Shown: positions 28,147 through 37,952, counted from the first letter of the stretch. The stretch is 64,000 nt of DNA from Cytobacillus sp. IB215665 (GCF_033963835.1 NZ_JAXBME010000010.1:124001-188000), one strand, 5' to 3'. Translations and numbers: made by a program. The notes: generated by a model from the letters alone, not told the origin.

Positions 28147-29067
28147 TTACACTTCAAGGATAAGTTGACCAGAGCCCATCATTACTGAACTACCTCCAAT
28201 TGAGACGTTTTCATATACATTTCCTTTTTTAGTAATTGATATGTCAATAAAGCTCGGTCTTTTCATTTCAATTCCTTGTTCATTTCTAATTCTATACGTT
28301 TGTTCAGATTTTGGAATTACTGAATATTCAACGAGATATGCACCTAATGCTCCAGTTGCAATACCAGTTGCAGGGTCTTCTGCAATACCCATTGCTGGGG
28401 CAAACATGCGGCTATGGACATCTGAACTTTCATAAATAGTCTCAGTTGTAAAAGCATAAATATGTTTAAAATTATTATCTTCACTAAAAAACTTGTTCCA
28501 AACGTCTGTTTGAAGGCTTATTCTTTCCATTGCAGACAAGGTACGGATTGGAATTAACAAGAAAGGTACACCCGTTGATATTGATTGTATAGGAAGGTTT
28601 GAATCAATATCTTCTGTAGAGATTGCTAAAAGTTCAGCAACGCGTTTAACATTATGAAAAACAGGTCCAAAAATTGGTGTTTTTTGATTCATTTCTACGA
28701 AAGAAATAATATCATTTTCTTTTTTTACAGTTACATTAATATTGCCTACACCCGTTTCGAATACAAATTGATTAAATCCGCTTTTCATAGTAGTAATTCG
28801 GTCCATTCCTAAAACGTAACCAGCCCCAATTGTCGGATGTCCTGCGATAGGTAATTCAATTTGAGGTGTGAAAATACGCAATTCTTTATCTGCTGCTGAA
28901 CTTTTTGAAGGCCTCATAAAGACCGTTTCAGAAAGATTTAATTCCCTGGCGATTTTTTGCATCGTCCCAGTTGATAGCATACCATCTTCTTTAAAAACAG
29001 CTAATTGATTTCCTCCAAATGCTTGATTTGAAAATACGTCTATTAACGAGTAATTTAAAGTTTGCAT
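28147..29067 (-). CDS. PhzF family isomerase-like protein
   Basis: 306-residue protein of the PhzF/diaminopimelate-epimerase-like fold. Visible: VFSNQAFGGNQLAVF, LNLSETVFM with the candidate catalytic Glu, LPIAGHPTIGAG and EDPATGIATGALGAYLVE. The family includes phenazine biosynthesis enzymes, but most members are of unknown function and no phenazine genes are nearby. It diverges from a LysR regulator with about 106 bases between them, so control by that regulator is likely. Confidence 0.88.
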   Translation of the reverse strand: MQTLNYSLIDVFSNQAFGGNQLAVFKEDGMLSTGTMQKIARELNLSETVFMRPSKSSAADKELRIFTPQIELPIAGHPTIGAGYVLGMDRITTMKSGFNQFVFETGVGNINVTVKKENDIISFVEMNQKTPIFGPVFHNVKRVAELLAISTEDIDSNLPIQSISTGVPFLLIPIRTLSAMERISLQTDVWNKFFSEDNNFKHIYAFTTETIYESSDVHSRMFAPAMGIAEDPATGIATGALGAYLVEYSVIPKSEQTYRIRNEQGIEMKRPSFIDISITKKGNVYENVSIGGSSVMMGSGQLILEV

Positions 29068-29173
29068 TGTTTATTGCCCCCCTTTGCTGTAATCTTATTA
29101 CAACGATTAGGATTAATCAAACGAATGTTTATAATAATATATATTAATTATATTAATGGAAAGGAGTTTGTTG

Positions 29174-30046
29174 ATGACATTACTTCAATATGAAGTGTTT
29201 CAGACAATTGTTGATACAAAGAGTTTTACGAAGGCAGGTGAAAAATTAGGTCTCACACAAGGTGCTGTTAGCCACGCCATAAAAGGTTTAGAATCAGAAC
29301 TTAACTTAACCCTTTTATATAGAAATCGGTCAGGGATTACTTTAACGAAAGAGGGGGAGGTAATCATTGATTACATCAGACAGATATTAACAAAAACTGA
29401 GCAAATGAAGCAACAGGCAGGGAGAATGAATGGCCTTGAAATAGGAACCATACGTATAGGTACTTTTAGTAGCGTATCTGTTCAATTATTACCGCTTATT
29501 ATTAAAAAATTTCACAAGCTGTATCCAGCAATCCGAGTAGAGTTTTATGAGGGTGGGTATGAGGAAATTAGAAAAATGATTCTCCAAGGAGAGGTGGATA
29601 TCGGTTTTTTACCAGCAACAGAAATAGATAATTTAGACTTTATTAACCTTGTTGATGACCACCTCTATGTCATTGTACCAACTGATCATACATTTGCAAA
29701 AAAGAAGAACATTAGTATACATGATATAGGTACTAATCCTTTTATCATGCCAAAGGGTGGGTGTGATGCCCTGATAAAAAGAGTTTTTAAAGAAAACGAT
29801 GTAAAGCCTTATATATATTGTGAAATTGAAGATAATCCTACAATAAGTGCAATGGTTGAACAGAACCTAGGAATAAGTATCGTTCCAAAAATGGTTTTAG
29901 CTGTTTGTATTGGAGAAATAACTTCAGTAAGATTAGAAGAAAATTACTATCGCTCTATTGGTTTAGTTGCAAACTCGTTTGAACACGCTTCACCAGTTGT
30001 ACAGGCGTTTGTAGATTTGACTAAGAAGTGTTTAAAAACCGAATAA
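29174..30046 (+). CDS. LysR-family transcriptional regulator
   Basis: 290-residue regulator with an N-terminal winged HTH (LLQYEVFQTIVDTKSFTKAG, LGLTQGAVSHAIKGLE) and a C-terminal effector-binding domain beginning near residue 85 (LEIGTIRIGTFSSVSVQLLP). The ATG at 29174 follows AAGGAG and a 7-nt gap; an upstream ATG at 29156 would add six residues with no site. Divergent from the phzF-like gene, the classic LysR arrangement. Confidence 0.9.
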   Translation: MTLLQYEVFQTIVDTKSFTKAGEKLGLTQGAVSHAIKGLESELNLTLLYRNRSGITLTKEGEVIIDYIRQILTKTEQMKQQAGRMNGLEIGTIRIGTFSSVSVQLLPLIIKKFHKLYPAIRVEFYEGGYEEIRKMILQGEVDIGFLPATEIDNLDFINLVDDHLYVIVPTDHTFAKKKNISIHDIGTNPFIMPKGGCDALIKRVFKENDVKPYIYCEIEDNPTISAMVEQNLGISIVPKMVLAVCIGEITSVRLEENYYRSIGLVANSFEHASPVVQAFVDLTKKCLKTE

Positions 30047-31113
30047 CCTCGGGTACGGAGATCTTTTGACCATATTGTAGAAGGCGAGAATGGCTTGTAA
30101 CCACACAATAAGATATGTGAAAAAATCTCACAAATACGATTGGATTTGGTCCTTTATTTTTATTTCAAGAAACACAAATACATTTTACAACACCCTTGTT
30201 ATAAAAAGAATTTAAACAGGCTAAAGACACATATTGATTTCTGGGAGTAGCAATTGAAGTAATTATTATAGGGAAGTGGTATTTGTAGTCATTTGATGAT
30301 GGTAAAGTCCACAATAATAGCTAATCCTTTTTTGTACGAAGCTAATCAGTATAGTGTCCATTAGATCAGATGTTAGATGAGATAACCCGAACTTAATTCT
30401 ATTTATAAGCTCAGTTTGGTAATTATATCTATAACACGATATTCAAGAAAATTAGTATTACGAAAATAATGGTTATCTATCCATTAATTCTATATTGTTA
30501 ACATTTGTCATCTTATGATATGTTTTTTATTAAGATATATAGTTATTACAACAATTTGGACTGGGCTACCACTAGTCCTTTTTTTATTGTATATGTTAGT
30601 CCTCAACTAGATTTCACACTTCTAAGATTTTCACTTCCCATATAGCGTTTAGTTCGTGATATCAAGCAAGTTAAGTAAACTACCTTCCTAATTATCAGTC
30701 GTTCATCTTTTTAGACGATATATTCGTTACGTTTGTCTTAGCGCTACGGTTGTTGTCTTATTAATCAAAAAAAGTAGTCTATTTAAAATAAATACTAAAG
30801 GATGAAACAAAGTAATAGTTAACGAGAAAATACATCCTAAAATGTATCACATTCTAATTAGTCATATGTAGTAAGAAACAGCTATTTATATGAGTCTGGT
30901 TATTGTGTAAGAAAAGTAATCCTAAAGAAAGTACAATTATATTTACTTTTACAACCTCATTCTCTTCATTCTGCAATTTTAATGTGACGGATTTAAGAAT
31001 AAACAGAGAATTTATAGCTGAATAGTTTCAAGAAATTTGGTATTAAATAAAAAAAGAAGATTTTGAGACTTTGCTAAATAACAAACGTCTAATATATAAA
31101 GGGGGAGATTATC
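30047..31113. other. 1.07-kb gap without a recognisable gene
   Basis: No protein-like frame with a ribosome site. On the minus strand near 30300-30430 a short NYQTEL-like run recalls the start of the Spo0E-like protein at 34260, perhaps a worn relic. The gap contains an orphan terminator at 30558. Confidence 0.4.
30558..30586 (+). terminator. Orphan terminator-like hairpin
   Basis: GGACT (30558-30562) pairs with AGTCC (30574-30578), followed by eight T. No gene ends within 500 bases upstream on this strand. Confidence 0.45.
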
Positions 31114-31545
31114 TTGAACATAATAAAATATTTGATTGCTTTTATTGGAGTAATTTCAATTTTTCTAGCAGGTTGTTCCAACTTAATAGAAAATGAAGAA
31201 CAATTTATACAACTTGAAAAACGAAATGATAAAAATAAATACGATGACTACAAAATAATTACTACTAAAGAAGAAGTTCAGAAGGTAAAAGAGATATTAA
31301 CGGATATTAATTGGAAAAAAGCAATAGTAAATATGGCACACCCCGCTGATTACAGATTTGTTGTTCAATTTAAAAAACCCGAAATAGAAGCTAAAACGGT
31401 GTTATACGAACTTTGGATTAGTCCAAATAAAGAAAATATTGAACTTGTAATAGAGGTCGCAAATGAATACGTTCAATTAAATAAGAATAATTCAGCAGAA
31501 CTATTTGAAATACTTGTAGGTGAAAAATTATCTGACCAAAAATAA
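31114..31545 (+). CDS. Small lipoprotein, unknown function
   Basis: 143 residues with a lipoprotein signal peptide: IIKYLIAFIGVISIFLAGC, lipobox LAGC with the lipid-modified Cys near residue 21. The mature part is hydrophilic, with no known domain; it resembles the small secreted alpha/beta lipoproteins common in bacilli. Start TTG 31114 after GGGGGAG. Membrane-anchored outside the cell. No partner genes. Confidence 0.75.
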   Translation: MNIIKYLIAFIGVISIFLAGCSNLIENEEQFIQLEKRNDKNKYDDYKIITTKEEVQKVKEILTDINWKKAIVNMAHPADYRFVVQFKKPEIEAKTVLYELWISPNKENIELVIEVANEYVQLNKNNSAELFEILVGEKLSDQK

Positions 31546-31610
31546 TAGTTCGATCTATTATTCTTTTATTATGTTTTTCTTAGCATTTCAATCATTTATA
31601 GGTTTCTAAA

Positions 31611-31737
31611 GGGTTCTTTTTGTAAACGTTTTTACTATTTTCGTAAAAATGAACAGGATAGAAAAGATGTCACGAACTTTAGATATATGCGTGCTTATAT
31701 GTAAGAACGAAAAGCAACAATCCATGAGTAAACAACC
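31611..31737 (+). repeat. MITE-like dispersed repeat, copy 5
   Basis: GGTTCTTTTTGTAAACGTTT at the left, AAAGATGTCACGAACTTTAG in the core, GTAAGAACGAAAAGCAACAA at the right. An 81-codon frame across it (31649) is an accident of the repeat. Confidence 0.7.
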
Positions 31738-32063
31738 TTATCAAAAAGAAATACGACTCCTCACTTCAGCTATAGTAACCAATAGATGTAGTCTTTTACT
31801 ACAAGAAAATATTTCCTTATTTATAAGAAATGACAACACCTTAATCAGCCTATTTGGGTTTTTTTATTTTTTGGAGAGTATTAACGAGGTATAGATGATT
31901 GTGTTTGTTATAAATTAGCATTTGAAAATATTTATTGGTGAGTTTAGTGGATTTTAGTATTAAGTTGATTGACTACTAATTTAAAAAAGGGAATTTGTTG
32001 AAGATATATGGTAATAATAAAATTCATTGTATTATGTTCAACTGTAAAAGGGGGATTGAGGGT

Positions 32064-32486
32064 ATGAAATCTATAATACTTGGTCTTGGGGTAATCATTT
32101 TAGTGAGCATGATTGTTCTGTTAAATAAAAAGAGAGTATTAACCAATGACAATGAGCCATTATTATCTGATTTTAATTGTGACCCTGAAGATATACAACC
32201 TTTTTTTATGCAATAATCTTCGTCAATCTTTGATAAAGGTTTTACAGAAGATGATATTAATTTTATCAACAAAGAAATACATATGATGAAAAAAAGACAT
32301 GAGGATAAAAAAATTGGTACATTTAATGTTATTTTTAACGAGGAAAAAACTAGGATAAGTGTTGAAGCAGAAGTTGAAAACGAAGATGACTCAAAAGGTG
32401 TTACTTTATATATGTACGCTAACCCAGAAGTAGTTAAAGCGATAGATCTAGAAGTTGAAAAATTTTATGTAGAAAATGACATGTGA
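32064..32486 (+). pseudogene. Small membrane-anchored protein gene split by an in-frame TAA
   Basis: One reading frame runs from ATG 32064 (AAGGGGGAT upstream) to TGA 32486 with a single in-frame TAA at 32214-32216. The first part encodes a membrane segment (SIILGLGVIILVSMIVLL) and ends QPFFMQ; the second resumes at once with SSSIFDKGFTEDDINFINKE and ends VEKFYVENDM. Both parts are hydrophilic and protein-like after the anchor. It is most simply a nonsense-mutated 140-residue gene; readthrough or two separate genes are less likely. Family not recognised. Confidence 0.6.
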
Positions 32487-32543
32487 GCTAGAGGTATATA
32501 GTGCAAATAAAGTCCGATAAAATGAAATGGACTTGACGTATGC

Positions 32544-32569
32544 GTGTAAAAAATCTTCATTTTTTACAC
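32544..32569 (+). terminator. AT-rich hairpin after the split gene
   Basis: GTGTAAAAAAT (32544-32554) pairs with ATTTTTTACAC (32559-32569) over a four-base loop. Might act as a terminator from either strand. The remainder of 32570-33045 shows no gene. Confidence 0.45.
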
Positions 32570-33045
32570 ACGGAATTAAAGTAGCTTGATCATATGTTAC
32601 AGAAATCAATTTCTCATTTCTTGTTTGTTTAGTAATTATAGTGTTGATTATGTTCAGCAATAAGCTTACTTACTTTAGAAATCAACTTCTTTTGATTGTT
32701 TTTGCCCTTTAGTTTTCAAGGGATTTCTTGTTAGTGATAATTAGCTAATTCTTCGCTTTTATAAGATTAATGAAAAGCACGAAGTGGAATGATATCCCAT
32801 CCTTTTTTTCAAAAATCAACAACTTAGTTTGTATTCGTAATTAATGAAGTTAATGTATATTAGGGTATAAGATTGTTTGGTGAATCTGAAAGACATACTA
32901 AGAGTGTAGGAATAGGAGTTCTTCATTAGCGATAAAGAACTATATTTATAAATTGTAAATAATTTAGGCTTTTTCACAAAATTATATCCCCCCAATTGAA
33001 TACAATACATTAAATAAGTGAAAGCAGGATTGGTGGGATTTGGAG

Positions 33046-33624
33046 GTGATAAGGACAGGAACTGACTTGCAATTAATTGGTTCATGGCTTCAGTCTATCG
33101 GAAACATAATTGCGGCAATTGGCAGAACTGAACCTATTTTAAATGATAAAGAATTATCTAATCAGTTCATTAGAGTTGGAAATAGTCTTCAAGCAGTTGG
33201 GAACACATTTAAGCCGATCGGGAGAACAATGAATATTCAGGGTGATGGGACTGAGGCGGATTCTTTAATTATTTTTGGGAGTTGGATACAGGCATCCGGA
33301 AATACAGCAAGTGCTGTAGCCACTACTATTGAAGATGATGATGGAACTCAACTTGGTATCTTAGGTGGTTCATTTCAATCCCTTGGAGCTGCTTTTGCGG
33401 CAGTTGGATCTACCATGATTAAAGCTCCTCTGCAAGATTTTGCAGTTGTAGGGAATATATTGCAATCTTTAGGGGCTGGGCTAGGAGCGATAGGTGGCAT
33501 ATACTTATTAGTTAGCATGGATGAAGTTGGTTTACAAATAGCTAAAATTGGAACTTGGATACAAGCTATTGGTGCCACACTTTCTGCTATCATATTTACT
33601 AAGCAAATTACAATTAAGGATTGA
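33046..33624 (+). CDS. Glycine-zipper repeat protein, DUF6944-like (paralogue 1)
   Basis: 192 residues made almost wholly of six copies of a 16-residue pattern, G-x-W/S-L/I-Q-x-x-G-x-x-x-x-A-I/V-G (for example IGSWLQSIGNIIAAIG, VGNSLQAVGNTFKPIG, IGTWIQAIGATLSAII). These would form amphipathic, glycine-faced helices suited to membrane insertion or tight packing. Its paralogue at 53181 has the same length and order. The GTG start at 33046 (GGTGGG eight bases upstream) aligns both N-termini; a TTG at 33040 is the alternative. I believe this matches the DUF6944 repetitive family; function unknown. Confidence 0.7.
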   Translation: MIRTGTDLQLIGSWLQSIGNIIAAIGRTEPILNDKELSNQFIRVGNSLQAVGNTFKPIGRTMNIQGDGTEADSLIIFGSWIQASGNTASAVATTIEDDDGTQLGILGGSFQSLGAAFAAVGSTMIKAPLQDFAVVGNILQSLGAGLGAIGGIYLLVSMDEVGLQIAKIGTWIQAIGATLSAIIFTKQITIKD

Positions 33625-33767
33625 AATGAATAAAAGCGGTTGATGCATATTCCTACTAGCTATTTATATGAGGGGAAATTAATTTTTTATATTAAATAAT
33701 GTTTTCTAGGAAGGAATTTTGTTCTTATCTTAGAGAATATATAAGCAATAGCTATACATAAAACAAA

Positions 33768-33924
33768 GCTATTTTTGCATAGATTATTGTTTTTTGTAAG
33801 AATAAATAATCACGTATACAACTAGATTTCGAGTCATCTTACTATAAGACGATAACTGATGAGAAAAACGACATCTTTATATTATAGTTTAGAAGCTATA
33901 GCAACAACGTTTACTTCAAGAGCC
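33768..33924 (-). repeat. MITE-like dispersed repeat, copy 6
   Basis: Reverse copy: ATCACGTATACAACTAGATT near the left and ATAGCAACAACGTTTACTTC with AAGAGCC at the right. Confidence 0.75.
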
Positions 33925-33957
33925 TAAAACAAAGAATGATGATGGAGGGAGTTAGCT

Positions 33958-34122
33958 ATGGAAATATTTCTAACAGCTCTAGTAACTGTTTTATTGTATA
34001 CACCAGTTTTGATAAGGATGAATAACAGAATTTCTTCAGTTGAAGACAAGTTAATTAACATAGAAAAGAAATTGTTACAAGATGAAGGGAAGATAATAAA
34101 TATTAATCAAAGAGATTCGTAG
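33958..34122 (+). CDS. Small membrane protein with coiled-coil tail (54 residues)
   Basis: Not recognised. ATG 33958 after ATGGAGGGAG. An N-terminal membrane helix (EIFLTALVTVLLYTPVLI) is followed by a charged heptad-like helix (SSVEDKLINIEKKLLQDEG). A similar design, without clear sequence identity, is found at 47149. Probably a small membrane-anchored adaptor; function unknown. Confidence 0.6.
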   Translation: MEIFLTALVTVLLYTPVLIRMNNRISSVEDKLINIEKKLLQDEGKIININQRDS

Positions 34123-34259
34123 GTATCATGCTTCATGTTATCATTGATAACAGCTAAGGTAGCTATCTTTCTTTGAAGGAGAACTCATACTAAAGTACTA
34201 AATGGAAGGCATAATAAGAGGTCGAAGGTGGGTAGAATTGTTGAGAAGATTTTCTTTCA

Positions 34260-34430
34260 TCATTTTTGAATTGACAATGTTTGATATTTATTTAATAGCA
34301 AATCTAAATGTTTACTAATGTATATCGTATCATCATGATGAAGTCCTTTTTTTATGCCCATAGTAATCATTTTAATCCTCAATTCCTCTATTTCCTGTAA
34401 TAGTTCAGTCTGGTAATTTGGTATATTCAT
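34260..34430 (-). CDS. Spo0E-like aspartyl-phosphate phosphatase
   Basis: 56-residue protein of the Spo0E family, whose members dephosphorylate Spo0A~P and so delay sporulation. The two-helix hairpin pattern is clear: LLQEIEELRIKMITMG, then DTIYISKHLDLLLNKYQ with the family motif S-x-x-L-D. Too short to be found by usual ORF length filters. AAGGAG lies 12 bases before the ATG, slightly long. Free-standing. Confidence 0.75.
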   Translation of the reverse strand: MNIPNYQTELLQEIEELRIKMITMGIKKGLHHDDTIYISKHLDLLLNKYQTLSIQK

Positions 34431-34659
34431 TTAGTATAGTAACTCCTTAAAAGTTAGATTAGAGCAATAATGGATAATACTGTATTATGCAACATATATT
34501 ATATATCCAACAACTAGGAATTTAAAGAGATTTATCAAAAAAATATATGGGAATAGTTGGTTTTGATATTTATTTGTTAGGTTAACATTAACGATATAAA
34601 AGTGAATGGTGAAGGTATGTTGTAATGAAGCTATCTGAAATTCATAAGGGGGTTATAAG

Positions 34660-35373
34660 TTGATTACATATGATGAAGTAATGACAAAGCTATCGGAACT
34701 TGGAAATGAACAAACGAAAAATACGTTGCTAAGACATGGAGCAAGCGAGCCGCTATATGGTGTGAAAATAGGTGACTTAAAAAAGCACCTAGTAAAAAAG
34801 GTGAAGAAGGATCAAGATTTAGCATTAGAACTATACAATTCAGGGAATAATGATGCTATGTATTTGGCAGGGCTTTGTGTAAGCCCACAACAAATGACTA
34901 AGGAACAACTACAGAACTGGGTGAAGCAAGCAAATTGGTATATGATAAGTGAATATTCAGTAGCTCAAGTTACAGCGGAGTCTCAATTTTCGTTAGAACT
35001 AGCGAGAGAATGGATTGCCTCTACAAGTGAAAACATTGCTTGTGCAGGGTGGAGCGTTTTTTCAAACTATTTATCAATTACACCTGATGAACTAATTGAC
35101 CAAGATGAAATAAAGAAGCTTTTAGCAAAAGTGGAACACACGATACATGATGAAAGAAATCGAGTTCGTTATGTGATGAATGGATTTGTTATCTCAGTTG
35201 GAGCATATTATGAACCACTTCATGCGGAGGCAAAGCGGATAGCAGGAGTTATTGGTAAGGTTAAGGTGAACATGGGGAACACAGCATGTAAAGTTCCACT
35301 TGCTAAAGAATATATTGAGAAAATGGAGAAAAAAGAGTTAATAGGGAAGAAAAGAAAAACGTGTATTTGTTAG
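34660..35373 (+). CDS. DNA alkylation repair protein (AlkD-like)
   Basis: 237-residue all-helical protein of the DNA alkylation repair (AlkC/AlkD, HEAT-like) family. Related glycosylases remove N3- or N7-alkyl purines without flipping the base. Visible signatures: HGASEPLYGVKIGDLKK (start of the fold), LALELYNSGNNDAMYLAGL, CAGWSVFSNYLS and RVRYVMNGFVISVGAYY. A Lys-rich, Cys-containing tail (KKRKTCIC) ends it. TTG start after AAGGGGG. The closest type is a subfamily whose activity is not fully defined. Confidence 0.82.
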   Translation: MITYDEVMTKLSELGNEQTKNTLLRHGASEPLYGVKIGDLKKHLVKKVKKDQDLALELYNSGNNDAMYLAGLCVSPQQMTKEQLQNWVKQANWYMISEYSVAQVTAESQFSLELAREWIASTSENIACAGWSVFSNYLSITPDELIDQDEIKKLLAKVEHTIHDERNRVRYVMNGFVISVGAYYEPLHAEAKRIAGVIGKVKVNMGNTACKVPLAKEYIEKMEKKELIGKKRKTCIC

Positions 35374-35413
35374 ACTTAACATACTTAAAGTACCTTTTAC
35401 GACGCTAAATAAA

Positions 35414-35547
35414 GGCTCTTTTCTTAAACTTTTAATGCTATTCTTCAAAACTAATGTGTATTTTAGTTTTTATAGTCTTTAGAGCTAAAAAATGTAGAAC
35501 GTGTTTAGCTATTATTACGAAAAGCAACAATTATTGTGAAAACATCT
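35414..35547 (+). repeat. MITE-like dispersed repeat, copy 7
   Basis: GGCTCTTTTCTTAAACTTTT on the left, ATTATTACGAAAAGCAACAA and GTGAAAACATC at the right. Confidence 0.75.
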
Positions 35548-35631
35548 TTAATCATCTTATTAAATATATTCGTGAGTATGAAATCTTCTAAATCTATTGT
35601 TTCTGAATAAGTAGCTGTTATAGCAGCTTGG

Positions 35632-35661
35632 AAAAAAGAGAGTCCTAAGGACTCTCTTTTT
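35632..35661. terminator. Bidirectional terminator
   Basis: AAAAAGAGAGTCC (35633-35645) and GGACTCTCTTTTT (35649-35661) form a perfect 13-bp stem with a three-base loop and T-tracts on both strands, between convergent alkD-like and helD genes. Confidence 0.85.
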
Positions 35662-35820
35662 AAAAATGCATAAAGGTAACATAATTATAAATCTGACACT
35701 TGTCTGATAATGTATATATGAACTATCGAAAAAATAATTTGTCCTCGGTTGGTAGGTTCGGAGTATTTATTTTTTCATTCGGTTTTGGTAGCCCATGAAA
35801 CTTTTTTACTTTAAAGTGTT

Positions 35821-35836
35821 AGGAGTCAGTCCCCCA
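35821..35836. repeat. GGGGGACTGACTCC palindromic element at the helD stop
   Basis: On the minus strand GGGGGACTGACTCC supplies the final codons and the TGA stop (35826-35828) of the upstream helD gene. Same family as 24849, 48133 and 63223. Confidence 0.5.
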
Positions 35837-37952
35837 ACAAAGGTGATTTAGTTTTTGTATATTGGATGCTGAGCTTGTGTAGTGCACGGGTACAGCCCAC
35901 ATAGAGTAGTTTGGCATCAACATCATTTAAGCCGTAATTTATTTCGTCCACGTCGGTGATAAGGACTGCATCAAATTCCAAGCCCTTTGTTAAATAAATA
36001 GGGATAATAGAGATGCCACCCTTAAATTCATTCTGTTTTGTTGTAATGAGTGTTATTTCTTTTATATAGATTTTAAGTTTCTTATACAGATGATCACAAT
36101 CTTCTTCAGTTCTCCCGACAATGGCAATTGATTTTGCTTTGTCTTCTTTATATTTTTGAATGATATTTGTGATTTCTTGGACACGGTTTGATGGTGTTGT
36201 ATTTATCAATTCTACCTTATCACCACTTCGAAATACTGGAACAGCATCATTAACTGGTTGAGAACTGTTAGCTTTAATTTTATTAGCGAACTGAATAATT
36301 TCCATAGTTGACCTATAACTTTTGTTTAGTTCAAAATAACCTTGCTTGCTCTCTTCACCGAACAGCTGAAAAATTTCTTGCCAGTCATTTAGCCCTTGAT
36401 AACTGTGAATACCTTGTGATAAATCACCTAAGATTGTAAAAGCATTCTTTCTAGTCATTTCCTGCAATACAGCTACTTGAAAAGGAGAGAAATCTTGTGC
36501 TTCGTCTAGAACAACATGGTGATAACGTTTTTCTTTCTCGATCCCGTTGAAATAGTTGTGAATATAAACGATCGGAGCAAGATCTTCAACTTCAACTAGT
36601 TTTTTATTAAGTAATTTGGTGGTAGTATTACAAATCTCATCAGGTATATCCTCAAAAATATTTGCCCGCATATAGTTTACATGCTTTTGGTTGAAGATTT
36701 GTTTGTAAAATGATAATGGTGTTTGGATGTTCCAACTCTTTGTATATGTCCGTAATGCTTGAGTAGCTTTTCTTTTTAACTTAGCTCTGACATTTTTATC
36801 AGCAATGTGTTGAAGCTCAGTCTCAATCCACCGTTTTATGCGAGATATCGTACGTTCTGTTCTTTTCACTAATGGGTATGTTATATATTCTTCGTAAAAC
36901 CATTGTTTAATAGTTTCAGCATTAAGTAATGAATGCTCTAAGCCAGTAAAGTCTTTATTAGGGATGACGTTTTTTTCATAGAATTGTAGGCAGTGTTGAA
37001 TTTTATTTAAAAACCGAACCGAGCCTTTAAATCTACCTGGTGTATTTTCATTAATTGCTGGCCTTAAATCGTGGAGAGTGAACCATATTGAAAAAGATTT
37101 GGTTGCATCTATCAATTGTACATCTTGATTCAACATATTTAATGCCCAATCAGTAAACGTAGTTTGTTGAATGTGTCCTACACCAAGTTCAGGAAGCACA
37201 TTTGAGATGTAATCGAGAAACATATTATTAGGAGCAAAGATTATCATTTTTTCAGCTTTAGTATTATGTTGATATTGATATAGTAAATAAGCTAATCTGT
37301 GTAATGCGACCGTTGTTTTCCCACTACCAGCTACTCCTTGAATAATAAGAGGTAAATTAATTTGTGATCGTATTATAGTATTTTGTTCAGCCTGAATTGT
37401 TGAGACAATATCTTGTAAACGATTATCTTTTTGTTCACTTAACTTATAAACTAAAAATTCATCGCTTCCTGAAAAATTGGATTGTCCTTTTACATAAGTA
37501 TCAACAACACGACCAAGTTCCTTGTTTCTTATAGCAATATTACGCTTTAAATAAACAATACCTTCAATTAGCCCTTCCGGTGCTATGTAAGAAGCGATGT
37601 CATCACTACCAGCAAACGAATAAAACATGCTAGCTACTGGAGCTCTCCAGTCAACAATAAGTACTTCTCCAGTTTGTTCATCAGAAATACCTATTTTTCC
37701 GATGTAATATTCTTCTAGTTTTGGTTTGAGATCTTCTTGGAAATCTAATCTTCCAAAATAAGGTTCGTTGAGAGACGCTTGAAGGTTTTGTCGGCTAGTC
37801 TCTCTTGCATACTCTAACGCTTGTTCTGTGATATCACTGCCATGATATTGAGGTATAGAGTTGAGTAAGTGAAGCTGGCGCTCAATCTCTGCAGCTATTG
37901 TACTGAGTTGCTGCTTCTCTTTATCAAAGGCACTTTGATTCTTTTTAGTCAA
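35826..37952 (-). CDS. HelD-type RNA polymerase recycling ATPase (paralogue 2)
   Basis: 708 residues, superfamily 1 motor of the HelD family. N-terminal coiled coil (about 1-45), the conserved LNEPYFGRLDF segment shared with the 19263 protein, Walker A GVAGSGKTT (about 204), Walker B VLDEAQDFSPFQ, NKSYRSTMEI, PIYLTKGLEFDAV and YVGCTRALHKL. It is about 75 residues shorter than paralogue 1, chiefly in the insert. TTG start with AAGGAGG eight bases upstream. Its stop codon lies in a GGGGGACTGACTCC element, so the last residues may be altered from the ancestral end. Confidence 0.9.
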   Translation of the reverse strand: MTKKNQSAFDKEKQQLSTIAAEIERQLHLLNSIPQYHGSDITEQALEYARETSRQNLQASLNEPYFGRLDFQEDLKPKLEEYYIGKIGISDEQTGEVLIVDWRAPVASMFYSFAGSDDIASYIAPEGLIEGIVYLKRNIAIRNKELGRVVDTYVKGQSNFSGSDEFLVYKLSEQKDNRLQDIVSTIQAEQNTIIRSQINLPLIIQGVAGSGKTTVALHRLAYLLYQYQHNTKAEKMIIFAPNNMFLDYISNVLPELGVGHIQQTTFTDWALNMLNQDVQLIDATKSFSIWFTLHDLRPAINENTPGRFKGSVRFLNKIQHCLQFYEKNVIPNKDFTGLEHSLLNAETIKQWFYEEYITYPLVKRTERTISRIKRWIETELQHIADKNVRAKLKRKATQALRTYTKSWNIQTPLSFYKQIFNQKHVNYMRANIFEDIPDEICNTTTKLLNKKLVEVEDLAPIVYIHNYFNGIEKEKRYHHVVLDEAQDFSPFQVAVLQEMTRKNAFTILGDLSQGIHSYQGLNDWQEIFQLFGEESKQGYFELNKSYRSTMEIIQFANKIKANSSQPVNDAVPVFRSGDKVELINTTPSNRVQEITNIIQKYKEDKAKSIAIVGRTEEDCDHLYKKLKIYIKEITLITTKQNEFKGGISIIPIYLTKGLEFDAVLITDVDEINYGLNDVDAKLLYVGCTRALHKLSIQYTKTKSPLLGD

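Noticed and set aside
31649-31894. 81-codon ORF with two Cys near the start
   Set aside because: Its first half lies in the dispersed repeat copy at 31611; no ribosome site; the frame is a by-product of the repeat.
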